Origin: Rubrivivax sp.
Lineage (GTDB): Bacteria; Pseudomonadota; Gammaproteobacteria; Burkholderiales; Burkholderiaceae_C
NCBI GenBank assembly: GCA_027484885.1
Contig: JAIXSD010000553.1
Span: 1 to 8,453 of the forward strand
DNA: 8,453 nucleotides
Reading direction: 5' to 3'
The notes below the pieces were generated by a model that ran no database searches, was not told the DNA's origin, and saw only the letters and a list, made by a program, of their open reading frames with translations. How positions within the stretch are numbered: position 1 is the stretch's first letter; every line of letters begins with the position of its first letter. This document shows, piece by piece, positions 1 through 5,758 of the stretch. A program made the translations under genes and the position numbers.

Positions 1-1
1 C

Positions 2-67
2 ATCGTCTTCATCCAGAAGCGGCCGCAGGGCATCTTCGCGATGAAGGGGCGGGTGGTGGAGGCTTGA
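2..67 (+). CDS. urtB: Urea ABC transporter permease UrtB, C-terminal fragment
   Basis: The frame is open from the left edge and ends at a TGA at 65-67. It gives 21 residues ending in IQKRPQGIFAMKGRVVEA. This is the basic cytoplasmic tail typical of branched-chain amino acid/urea permeases of the LivH/UrtB type, where an 'F..RPQGLF..KGR' stretch follows the last membrane helix. UrtB pairs with UrtC to form the inner-membrane channel for urea. The identification comes from this tail plus the intact urtC-urtD-urtE directly downstream, which matches the conserved order urtA-B-C-D-E. The rest of the gene is outside the window, so nothing can be said about its start or integrity. Confidence 0.85.
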   Translation: MVFIQKRPQGIFAMKGRVVEA

Positions 68-276
68 ATGTTGATGTCCTCCAGCCTGTGTGAAGGAAGC
101 GGACTTCGGCCGAGTGCCTACGATGGGCGCTCGCCATGCCAGCAAAGGCTGGGCGGGTGCTCTGCGGAACGAAGTCAAGGAGGAGACCCAGGCGCAGCCT
201 GGGGCGGGGGACATGAGTGCAGCAGAGTGCCCGCCCGGCCGCCCTCCGAAACAACAACATTCCTCAGGGTCGATCA
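68..276 (+). other. Structured urtB-urtC spacer
   Basis: This 209-bp spacer is long for the middle of a urt operon, where genes usually abut or nearly so. I see no convincing gene in it; the open frames crossing it have no recognisable protein character. It contains several inverted repeats. GACTTCG (102-108) pairs with CGAAGTC (170-176). Inside that pair lie an ATGGGCG/CGCCAT hairpin (123-137, one bulge) and a CCAGC/GCTGG hairpin with an AAAG loop (139-152). A separate CCCAGGC-GCA-GCCTGGG hairpin lies at 187-203. It could be an intergenic repeat of the host genome, an mRNA processing or stability element, or a leader controlling urtC. The sequence alone does not decide between these. Confidence 0.5.
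177..185 (+). promoter_or_regulatory. Shine-Dalgarno-like AAGGAGGAG, oddly placed
   Basis: AAGGAGGAG is a near-ideal match to the 16S anti-Shine-Dalgarno sequence, but no gene start lies 5-10 bases downstream. The next ATG (213) is 27 bases away and out of frame with urtC. The next in-frame start is GTG at 217. The 7-bp-stem hairpin at 187-203 sits directly between. If folded, it would shorten the effective spacing to about 10 bases for ATG 213 or 14 for GTG 217. It may be a chance purine run or a remnant ribosome binding site. Confidence 0.3.
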
Positions 277-1386
277 ATGACGCTCGCGAAGCAGAACTCT
301 CAATTCCTCAGCCCCCGCGCCTGGCTGCTCGTCGCCTGCGCCCTGCTGCTGATCTGCGTGCTGGCGCCGGTGCTGAACCTGTGGGTGCCCGAGGGTCAGG
401 TCTTGCACTTGAGCGACTACGGCGTGGCCCTGCTGGGCAAGTTCATGTGCTACGCCATCTGCGCCCTGGCCATGGATCTGATCTGGGGTTTTGCCGGCAT
501 CCTCTCGCTGGGCCACGGCCTGTTCTTCGCGCTGGGCGGCTATGTGATGGGCATGCATCTGATGCGCCAGATCGGGCGCGAAGGCCAGTACCAAAGCACC
601 CTGCCCGACTTCATGGTCTTCCTCGACTGGAAGACCCTGCCCTGGCACTGGCAGCTCAGCGACAGCTTTCTCGCCACCCTGGTGCTGGTGCTGGCCGTGC
701 CGGGTGGCCTAGCGTTCGTGTTCGGCTACTTCGCCTTCCGCTCGCGCATCAAGGGCGTGTACTTCTCCATCATCACCCAGGCCCTGACCTACGCGGCCAT
801 GCTGCTGTTCTTCCGCAATGAGACGGGGCTGGGCGGGAACAACGGCTTCACCGATTTCAAGCGCATCCTCGGCCAGCCCATCCACACGGCGCAGACCCGC
901 ATGGTCTTGTTCGTGCTCAGCGGCCTGGCCCTCGTGGGCTGCTATCTGCTGGCGCGCTGGCTGACCCGCTCCAAATTCGGCCGCGTTCTGCAGGCGGTGC
1001 GTGACGCCGAATCTCGACTGATGTTCTGCGGCTACTCGCCCCTGCCCTACAAGCTCTGCATTTGGACCCTTTCGGCCATGATGTGCGGCTTGGCCGGCGC
1101 GCTCTATGTGCCGCAAGTCGGCATCATCAACCCGAGCGAGATGAGCGTGGCCAACTCCATCGAGATCGCGGTCTGGGCCGCGGTCGGCGGGCGCGGCAGC
1201 CTGCTGGGGCCGATCGCCGGCGCCTTCGCCGTCAACGGCGCCAAAAGCTGGCTGACGGTCAGCGCGCCCGAGTTCTGGCTCTACTTCCTCGGCGCGCTCT
1301 TCATCGCCGTCACCCTCTTCCTGCCACAGGGCCTGGCCGGACTGGTCACTCGATTCAGCTCGTTGCGAAAGGCAGGCCAGGCATGA
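277..1386 (+). CDS. urtC: Urea ABC transporter permease UrtC
   Basis: This encodes the second inner-membrane permease of the ATP-driven urea uptake system (369 aa), a member of the LivM-like branched-chain amino acid permease family. Hydrophobic segments are spread across the protein, roughly at 15-37, 46-70, 73-95, 131-155, 160-178, 208-226, 262-282, 294-325 and 332-355. UrtC-like signatures are DLIWGFAGILSLGHG (67-81), the LPDFMVFLDWK stretch (109-119), GLGGNNGFTDFK (184-195) and the cytoplasmic loop GRVLQAVRDAESR (235-247), which should contact the ATPase subunits. ATG 277 is preferred because the protein then starts just before the first helix and CAGGG lies 7 bases upstream. An in-frame GTG at 217 would add 20 residues of low-complexity character. 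The stop overlaps the urtD start (ATGA), implying translational coupling. Identity is very secure; the start is less so. Confidence 0.95.
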   Translation: MTLAKQNSQFLSPRAWLLVACALLLICVLAPVLNLWVPEGQVLHLSDYGVALLGKFMCYAICALAMDLIWGFAGILSLGHGLFFALGGYVMGMHLMRQIGREGQYQSTLPDFMVFLDWKTLPWHWQLSDSFLATLVLVLAVPGGLAFVFGYFAFRSRIKGVYFSIITQALTYAAMLLFFRNETGLGGNNGFTDFKRILGQPIHTAQTRMVLFVLSGLALVGCYLLARWLTRSKFGRVLQAVRDAESRLMFCGYSPLPYKLCIWTLSAMMCGLAGALYVPQVGIINPSEMSVANSIEIAVWAAVGGRGSLLGPIAGAFAVNGAKSWLTVSAPEFWLYFLGALFIAVTLFLPQGLAGLVTRFSSLRKAGQA

Positions 1387-2240
1387 GCCCCGATTTGCTC
1401 GAACAAGGTCAGGCGCGCCTGGCCGAACAGCAAGGCAAACATGGCGGCGACCGCAGCCCCGGCTACGCCCGCCCGCACCGCGCCGGCGAGCTGGATCTGA
1501 CCCACGGCCGCATCCTCTACCTCGAAGACGTGCACGTCGCCTTCGACGGCTTCAAGGCCATCAACGGCCTGTCCCTGGACATCGCGCCGGGCGAGCTGCG
1601 CTGCATCATCGGCCCCAATGGCGCGGGCAAGACCACGATGATGGACATCATCACCGGCAAGACCCGACCCGACCGGGGCGAGGTCTTCTTCGGCGGCACC
1701 ATCGACCTGCTGCGCCACAGCGAGGCCGAGATTGCCTCCATGGGCTTGTGCCGCAAGTTCCAGAAACCCACGGTGTTCGAGGCGCTGAGCGTGTTCGAGA
1801 ACCTGGAGCTGGCCCTGCAAGGCCCGCGTGGCGTGGCGGCGGCGCTGTGGCACCGGCTCAGCGGCGCGCAGCGCGACCGCCTGGCCGAGGTGCTGGAGCT
1901 GATCCAACTGCAGGCCGAGGCGCAGCGCCCAGCCGGCCTGCTCAGCCACGGCCAGAAGCAGTGGCTGGAGATCGGCATGCTGCTGATCCAGGAGCCGAAA
2001 CTGCTGCTGCTCGACGAGCCCGTGGCCGGCATGACCGACCAGGAAACCGAGCGCACGGCCGAGCTCTTTCTGCAGCTGAAGGGCCGGCACAGCCTGATCG
2101 TGGTCGAACACGACATGGGCTTCATCGCCCGCCTGGGTGGCACCGTCACGGTGCTCTGCGAAGGCCGCGTGCTGGCCCAGGGCCCGCTGGCCCAGGTGCA
2201 GGCCGACGAGCGCGTGATCGAGGTCTACCTCGGACGTTGA
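1383..2240 (+). CDS. urtD: Urea ABC transporter ATP-binding protein UrtD
   Basis: This 285-aa cytoplasmic ATPase is of the LivG type and should power urea import with UrtE. All ABC motifs are intact: Walker A GPNGAGKT (77-84), Q-loop glutamine 127 in KFQKPTVFE, signature LSHGQ (187-191), Walker B LLLLDEP (207-213), and the switch histidine 243 in VEHDMGF. LSHGQ and the following KQWLEIGM are typical of UrtD/LivG rather than of general ABC ATPases. About 45 residues precede the ABC core, ending in ILYLEDVHVAFDGF, an extension usual in UrtD of this group. The start ATG at 1383 overlaps the urtC stop by 4 bases, which fixes it well. No frameshift or missing residue is seen. Confidence 0.95.
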   Translation: MSPDLLEQGQARLAEQQGKHGGDRSPGYARPHRAGELDLTHGRILYLEDVHVAFDGFKAINGLSLDIAPGELRCIIGPNGAGKTTMMDIITGKTRPDRGEVFFGGTIDLLRHSEAEIASMGLCRKFQKPTVFEALSVFENLELALQGPRGVAAALWHRLSGAQRDRLAEVLELIQLQAEAQRPAGLLSHGQKQWLEIGMLLIQEPKLLLLDEPVAGMTDQETERTAELFLQLKGRHSLIVVEHDMGFIARLGGTVTVLCEGRVLAQGPLAQVQADERVIEVYLGR

Positions 2241-2289
2241 GCGGCATGCAAGTCCGTTACTTCAACCCATCTTCATCCCTCTGCCTGCC

Positions 2290-3003
2290 ATGCTGATCGC
2301 CCAGAACCTCCAGCAGTACTACGGCGGCTCGCACATCCTGCGCGATGTGTCGCTGCGCGTGCAGCCCGGCCGCATCACCGTGCTGCTGGGCCGCAACGGC
2401 GTCGGCAAGACCACCTTGCTCAAGTCCTTGATGGGTCTGGTGCCGGTGAAAAGCGGCGAGGTTCGGCTGCAAGGCCGGGACATCACGCGCGCCAAGCCCT
2501 TCGAGCGCGCCCGCGCCGGCATCGGCTATGTGCCGCAGGGCCGCGAGATCTTCGGCCGCCTGAGCGTGGCCGAGAACCTGGCCCTGGGCCTGGCCACGCG
2601 GCCGGCCGGCACGCCCATCCCGCCCGAGCTGTTCGAACTCTTCCCGGTGCTGCAGCAGATGCTGCAACGGCGCGGTGGCGATCTCTCGGGCGGCCAGCAG
2701 CAGCAATTGGCCATCGCCCGCGCGCTGGCGGCCGGGCCGCGCCTGCTGATCCTGGACGAGCCGACCGAAGGCATTCAGCCCAACATCATCCAGGACATCG
2801 GCCGCGTCATCCGCCGCCTGGCCGAGCGCGGCCTGGCGGCCAATGGCGGCCAGCCCATGGCCGTGCTGCTGTGCGAGCAGTACTACGACTTCGCCGAGGA
2901 GCTGGCCGACGACTACCTGGTGCTGGAGCGCGGCGCCGTCATCTCGGCCGGCAGCCGCTCGGAGATGGTCAGCCGCGGCGTGCGTCAGCTGGTGTCGATC
3001 TGA
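2290..3003 (+). CDS. urtE: Urea ABC transporter ATP-binding protein UrtE
   Basis: This 237-aa LivF-type ATPase is the second nucleotide-binding subunit of the urea importer. It has Walker A GRNGVGKT (34-41), Q-loop glutamine 83 in YVPQGREIFGRLSV, signature LSGGQ (132-136) and Walker B LLILDEP (152-158), followed by TEGIQPNII. The position usually holding the switch histidine is glutamine 197 (CEQYYDFA). Glutamine there is common in LivF/UrtE subunits, so it is not a defect. A short stretch, ERGLAANGGQPMA (179-191), looks a few residues longer than in typical UrtE between the D-loop and the last core strand. The gene follows urtD after 49 bp without a clear Shine-Dalgarno sequence and is the last gene of the + strand block. 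Confidence 0.95.
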   Translation: MLIAQNLQQYYGGSHILRDVSLRVQPGRITVLLGRNGVGKTTLLKSLMGLVPVKSGEVRLQGRDITRAKPFERARAGIGYVPQGREIFGRLSVAENLALGLATRPAGTPIPPELFELFPVLQQMLQRRGGDLSGGQQQQLAIARALAAGPRLLILDEPTEGIQPNIIQDIGRVIRRLAERGLAANGGQPMAVLLCEQYYDFAEELADDYLVLERGAVISAGSRSEMVSRGVRQLVSI

Positions 3004-3022
3004 GCGAGCGGCGCTGCGCTGC

Positions 3023-3961
3023 TCAGGGCCGCGGCCCCGGCGGATTGGCGCGCGAGGGCGAAGGCAGCCACTCCCGGTAAAAGCTCTCAATCCGTGAGCC
3101 CTGCTTGCGGATCACCGCATTGATGCCCTCAACCGCCCGCGCACCCAAGGCCGAGCGCGAGCAACCGACGTGCACGGTGGTGGCCGCATCGGCACCCCGC
3201 AGCGGCAGCAGGCGCAGCTCCTGGGTGGACAGGCCCAGCTCGCGGGCAGCAAAGCTGAGCTCGGAGGGAAAGGCAATGATGGCGTCGACCTTGTCGTCCA
3301 GCAGCATGCGCAGCAGGCCCGACACACTCGGGTTGCCGTGGCGCACGCTCAGTCGGGCGCCGGCCGGCAGGCTCTTGATCATCTGGTCGTAGCGCTGCCC
3401 CAGCGAACGCCCACCGGCCACGCCGACCCGCCAGCCCGCATGGGGCAAGTGGCCGGCAGGCACGCCCTGCAGAAGCTCGGCCAGGTCCACCCGGCCCTGG
3501 GCATCGAGCGCCAGGCGCAGCCGGCCCGGCCGTTCGCGCTGCAAGGTGACCAGCTGGTAAGGCAAGGCGGTGAGATAGGGCTCGCTGTAATGCACATAAG
3601 CCTCGCGCTCGGGCAGGCGCAAGAAGGCGGCCACGCAAACATTGGGTTTGTTGCGCAGCTCCACCGCGGCACGGGCGTAGTTGGCATCCAGCACCTGGTG
3701 CTGCAGCTCAGGCAGGCCAGCTTGGAAGAGCTGCAAGGCCTTGTCGACAAAGCCCAGGCCCTGGCCCAAGCCTTGCAAAATGGCGGTGGGCGGCGAATGC
3801 ACCATGACCCAGAGCAGGGTGTCCTTCTCGCCCGCCGGGCCGGAGGCCGCGGCTTGCGGCGCCTGAGCCCAGGCGGCGGGCGCGCCCCACAGCGACAGTG
3901 CAAGCGCCAGCGTCAGTCCACGGGCCTTGGCCTGCGGTCGCCGCTCGCTGTCTTGCCTCAT
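3023..3961 (-). CDS. Secreted solute-binding-like protein (TIGR02285-like)
   Basis: This is a 312-aa protein related to bacterial extracellular solute-binding proteins of family 3. It best resembles the uncharacterised TIGR02285 group, which I recognise from HSPPTAILQG (55-64), GLGFVDKALQL (68-78), LDANYARA (91-98), NVCVAAFLRLPERE (107-120) and the YSEPYL block (125-130). Its ligand is unknown. A Sec signal peptide is evident: basic residues (RR, K, R), a hydrophobic core at 16-26 and a likely AWA-QA cleavage near residue 32. The start at 3961 is chosen because it gives a normal signal peptide; an in-frame ATG at 4000 would add 13 residues. It lies 78 bp downstream of ureD on the same strand and ends 19 bp from the urtE stop. 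A role connected with urea or other nitrogen compounds is suggested only by position. The C-terminus is Pro-rich and poorly conserved. Confidence 0.8.
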   Translation of the reverse strand: MRQDSERRPQAKARGLTLALALSLWGAPAAWAQAPQAAASGPAGEKDTLLWVMVHSPPTAILQGLGQGLGFVDKALQLFQAGLPELQHQVLDANYARAAVELRNKPNVCVAAFLRLPEREAYVHYSEPYLTALPYQLVTLQRERPGRLRLALDAQGRVDLAELLQGVPAGHLPHAGWRVGVAGGRSLGQRYDQMIKSLPAGARLSVRHGNPSVSGLLRMLLDDKVDAIIAFPSELSFAARELGLSTQELRLLPLRGADAATTVHVGCSRSALGARAVEGINAVIRKQGSRIESFYREWLPSPSRANPPGPRP

Positions 3962-4039
3962 CTGCTTGCCCTGGTCCACGCGCTGCACCCGCCCCGCCAT
4001 CTGCTGGGGTCAGCATACCCGAGGCCAGCCGAGCGCTTC

Positions 4040-4933
4040 TCACATGGCCCACAGCCGGGGCGAAGCCTCGTCCAAATTCCACAACTCGCGCCGCCAGGCG
4101 GCCCGGCACTGGCGCAGCAGCTCGAACGCCGGCTCAACCAAAGGCGCCAGCACGCGCAGCACCAGCAGCCGCTCCTGCGCCGCCGTCACTCCCGCGGTGT
4201 CGCGCAGCGGGTGGGCCTCGATGCAGGCCCGCACCGCCTCCAGCGCCCGCTCGCGCCGCTCGCGCGCCAAGGCCTCGCCGCCCGCGAACACCAGGCTGGC
4301 CAAGCAGCGCCGCCCGGCCAGGCCCAGGGAGCCGTCCATCAGCAAGGCATCGCTGCCGTCGATCAGGCCACGCTCCAGCCAGATGCCAGGGATCTCGAGG
4401 TGCTGCTGGAACTGCCCCTCATCAAAATCCTGGCCGGCCTGCGGCAGGCCCAGGGCGGTGAGGTCCCAGGCCATCAGCTCGGCGCCCGGCGCCAGCTCGA
4501 AGCGGGCTTCGTTGAGCGCCCGGCAGCCCGGGTAGGCCAGGGCCTCGAGCGGCAGCCATTCCAGCCGCGCGCCGGCGGCCAGGCGGGCGTGCAGGCTTTG
4601 CACGGCCAGGGCGCCGGTGCTGCTGCGGTAGAAACGGGTGGCGCCCGGCGTGCTCAGCAGGGCATGGGCGCCCTCGCCCACGCTCAGTTCAATCTCCAGC
4701 CGGTCGCCAGCGACCAAGCCGCTGGGCGGATGGACCAGCACGTTGTGGCAGATCGCATCACCCTCGGGGTAGAGGCTTTTCAGCACCCGCAGCGGCCCCT
4801 CGTGGCGGTGCCGCAGCAGGCAGCGGCCGCCCTCCAACCGGTAGTCCAGCGCCAGCCGGGCGCGCCAGCCGGGGGTGTCGGCCTGGCACTGCACGCCAGC
4901 ACCGTGCTCGGCCTGCGGCATGAAGAAGGGCAT
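4040..4933 (-). CDS. ureD: Urease accessory protein UreD
   Basis: UreD (UreH) is a cytoplasmic scaffold that binds apo-urease with UreF and UreG during nickel insertion. Recognisable blocks are HEGPLRVLKSLYPEGDAICHNVLVHPP (given by parts: GPLRVLKSLYPEG at 46-58, HNVLVHPPSG at 63-72), STPGATRFYRS (94-104), LEWLPLEAL (124-132) and a C-terminal tryptophan-rich tail ending PRLWAM. The length of 297 aa is usual for the family. A longer frame begins at ATG 4984, but that codon lies inside the intrinsic terminator at 4964-4990, so a downstream start is more likely. ATG 4933 is chosen; ATG 4921 is the alternative, and neither has a good Shine-Dalgarno sequence. The family normally starts only a few residues before the strand RARLALDYR (24-32). 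Unusually, no other urease gene follows it: the next gene is the solute-binding-like protein. Confidence 0.9.
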   Translation of the reverse strand: MPFFMPQAEHGAGVQCQADTPGWRARLALDYRLEGGRCLLRHRHEGPLRVLKSLYPEGDAICHNVLVHPPSGLVAGDRLEIELSVGEGAHALLSTPGATRFYRSSTGALAVQSLHARLAAGARLEWLPLEALAYPGCRALNEARFELAPGAELMAWDLTALGLPQAGQDFDEGQFQQHLEIPGIWLERGLIDGSDALLMDGSLGLAGRRCLASLVFAGGEALARERRERALEAVRACIEAHPLRDTAGVTAAQERLLVLRVLAPLVEPAFELLRQCRAAWRRELWNLDEASPRLWAM

Positions 4934-4963
4934 GTGGGGCTGGGCGGCCGGTTCAGGCGCATG

Positions 4964-4990
4964 AAAAACGGGGATGCACTGCATCCCCGT
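4964..4990 (-). terminator. Intrinsic terminator after PEP-CTERM gene
   Basis: Read on the - strand, ACGGGGATGCA and TGCATCCCCGT form two perfectly complementary 11-base arms around a single base (4968-4990). The practical hairpin is a stem of about 10 bp with a 3-base loop. It is followed immediately by TTTTT (4964-4968 on the complement). This is a textbook Rho-independent terminator, starting 37 bases after the stop of the PEP-CTERM gene. It should end transcription of the phospholipase/PEP-CTERM unit before ureD. The + strand lacks a T-tract after the stem, so it is directional. Confidence 0.9.
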
Positions 4991-5027
4991 CAGGCTCGCA
5001 AGAAGCGGGCCAGAGTCAAGCCGACGT

Positions 5028-5714
5028 TCAGCCGCGCTGGCGGCGGCGCACCACGGCCAGCAGGCCCAGACCCAGGCCCATCAGGGCATAGGTTTCCGGC
5101 TCGGGCACCGGAGCGGTGTTGATGACGAAGGACAGGTTGTCGGCGTAGCCGTCGTTGTCGCTGGAGTTCAGGCGCTCCATGGACAGGCTCAGGTTGATCG
5201 TGGTCGTGCCCACGGGCAGGAAGCCCTGGGTCTGGCGGTAGAGCAGACCGGTCTGGTTGCCGCGGTCGGCCGGGGTGACCGGGCCCAGGATGGCCGAGCC
5301 GATCTCGGTGTTGGCAGCGTCCAGGAAGGACACGTAGACCAGGGCGTTGTCGCCTTGGTTGGTCCAGCCGCCCAGGTAGCCGTCGAGCGTGAAGCTGGCA
5401 CCGCCGGTGGCGATCAGGCTGCTCAGATTGCTGACGTCAAACAGCTGGAAACCCGCCGAGGCCGGCGAGGCTTGGCCGGCGAACAGATAGCTGCCGCGGT
5501 CAACCGGGCCCGGCTGGGTGGGCAGCACCCAGTTGCTGCCGTAGGCGACGGACTGAAACAGGTCCACGCCGGCAAAGGCGGTCCAGCCGGCGACGCCGCC
5601 TTCGGCATTGCCGTTGACGATCAGGTTCTGGCCCAGGTTGGCGGCGTGGGCGCCGAAGCCAGCGGCGAACAGGGAAAGCGCCAGGGCGCTGCGGGTGATG
5701 AGCTTGTGGTTCAT
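5028..5714 (-). CDS. PEP-CTERM sorting domain-containing protein
   Basis: This is a 228-aa exported protein with both ends of a PEP-CTERM/exosortase substrate. It has an N-terminal Sec signal (hydrophobic LALSLFAAGFGAHA at 11-24, likely cut after AHA). The C-terminal sorting signal is VPEPETYA (203-210), then a hydrophobic helix LMGLGLGLLAVV and an RRRQRG tail. The mature part begins NLIVNGNAEGGVAGW (30-44) and ends with a DNDGYADNLSFVI block (187-199). This resembles beta-sandwich, carbohydrate-binding-like modules common in such proteins; that domain call is an inference. It is expected to be cleaved by exosortase and delivered to the envelope or extracellular matrix. ATG 5714 is chosen for the normal signal peptide. 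An in-frame ATG at 5759 overlaps the phospholipase stop (TGATG) but would add 15 residues with three prolines. The 44-bp gap after the phospholipase gene is AT-rich. Ligand and function are unknown. Confidence 0.88.
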   Translation of the reverse strand: MNHKLITRSALALSLFAAGFGAHAANLGQNLIVNGNAEGGVAGWTAFAGVDLFQSVAYGSNWVLPTQPGPVDRGSYLFAGQASPASAGFQLFDVSNLSSLIATGGASFTLDGYLGGWTNQGDNALVYVSFLDAANTEIGSAILGPVTPADRGNQTGLLYRQTQGFLPVGTTTINLSLSMERLNSSDNDGYADNLSFVINTAPVPEPETYALMGLGLGLLAVVRRRQRG

Positions 5715-5758
5715 GATTTGAGAAATGCTTGAGGTTTCAAATAAAAAGGGTGGGGGCA

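Noticed and set aside
102..176. tRNA-like size (75 nt) with a 7-bp closing stem
   Set aside because: There is no T-arm consensus (TTCRA...), no D-loop GG pattern and no plausible anticodon arm in the right place. The inner hairpins do not match the cloverleaf spacing.
68..276. Guanidine or urea-related riboswitch (ykkC classes) before urtC
   Set aside because: The conserved sequence blocks of the ykkC/mini-ykkC classes, as far as I can recall them, are not present. Only generic hairpins are seen, so no riboswitch is called.
3002..3037. Bidirectional terminator between urtE and the solute-binding-like gene
   Set aside because: An imperfect GAGCgAGCG/CGCTGCTC hairpin (3002-3024) and a GGGCCGCGGCCC palindrome (3026-3037) exist. 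Neither has a T-tract, and the second lies within coding sequence. Termination here may be Rho-dependent; not called as a feature.
4012..4017. -10-like TATGCT (- strand) upstream of the solute-binding-like gene
   Set aside because: No -35 hexamer at suitable spacing. It weakly favours the start at 3961 over 4000, but is not strong enough to annotate.
5014..5019. -35-like TTGACT (- strand) upstream of ureD
   Set aside because: The hexamer 17 bases downstream (AGCCTG) is not a credible -10 box, so no promoter is claimed.
3170..5122. Long + strand open frame of 650 codons
   Set aside because: It lies opposite ureD and the solute-binding-like gene and is rich in Gln/Ala/Arg/Gly without domain character. 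It is a shadow of high-GC coding sequence on the other strand.
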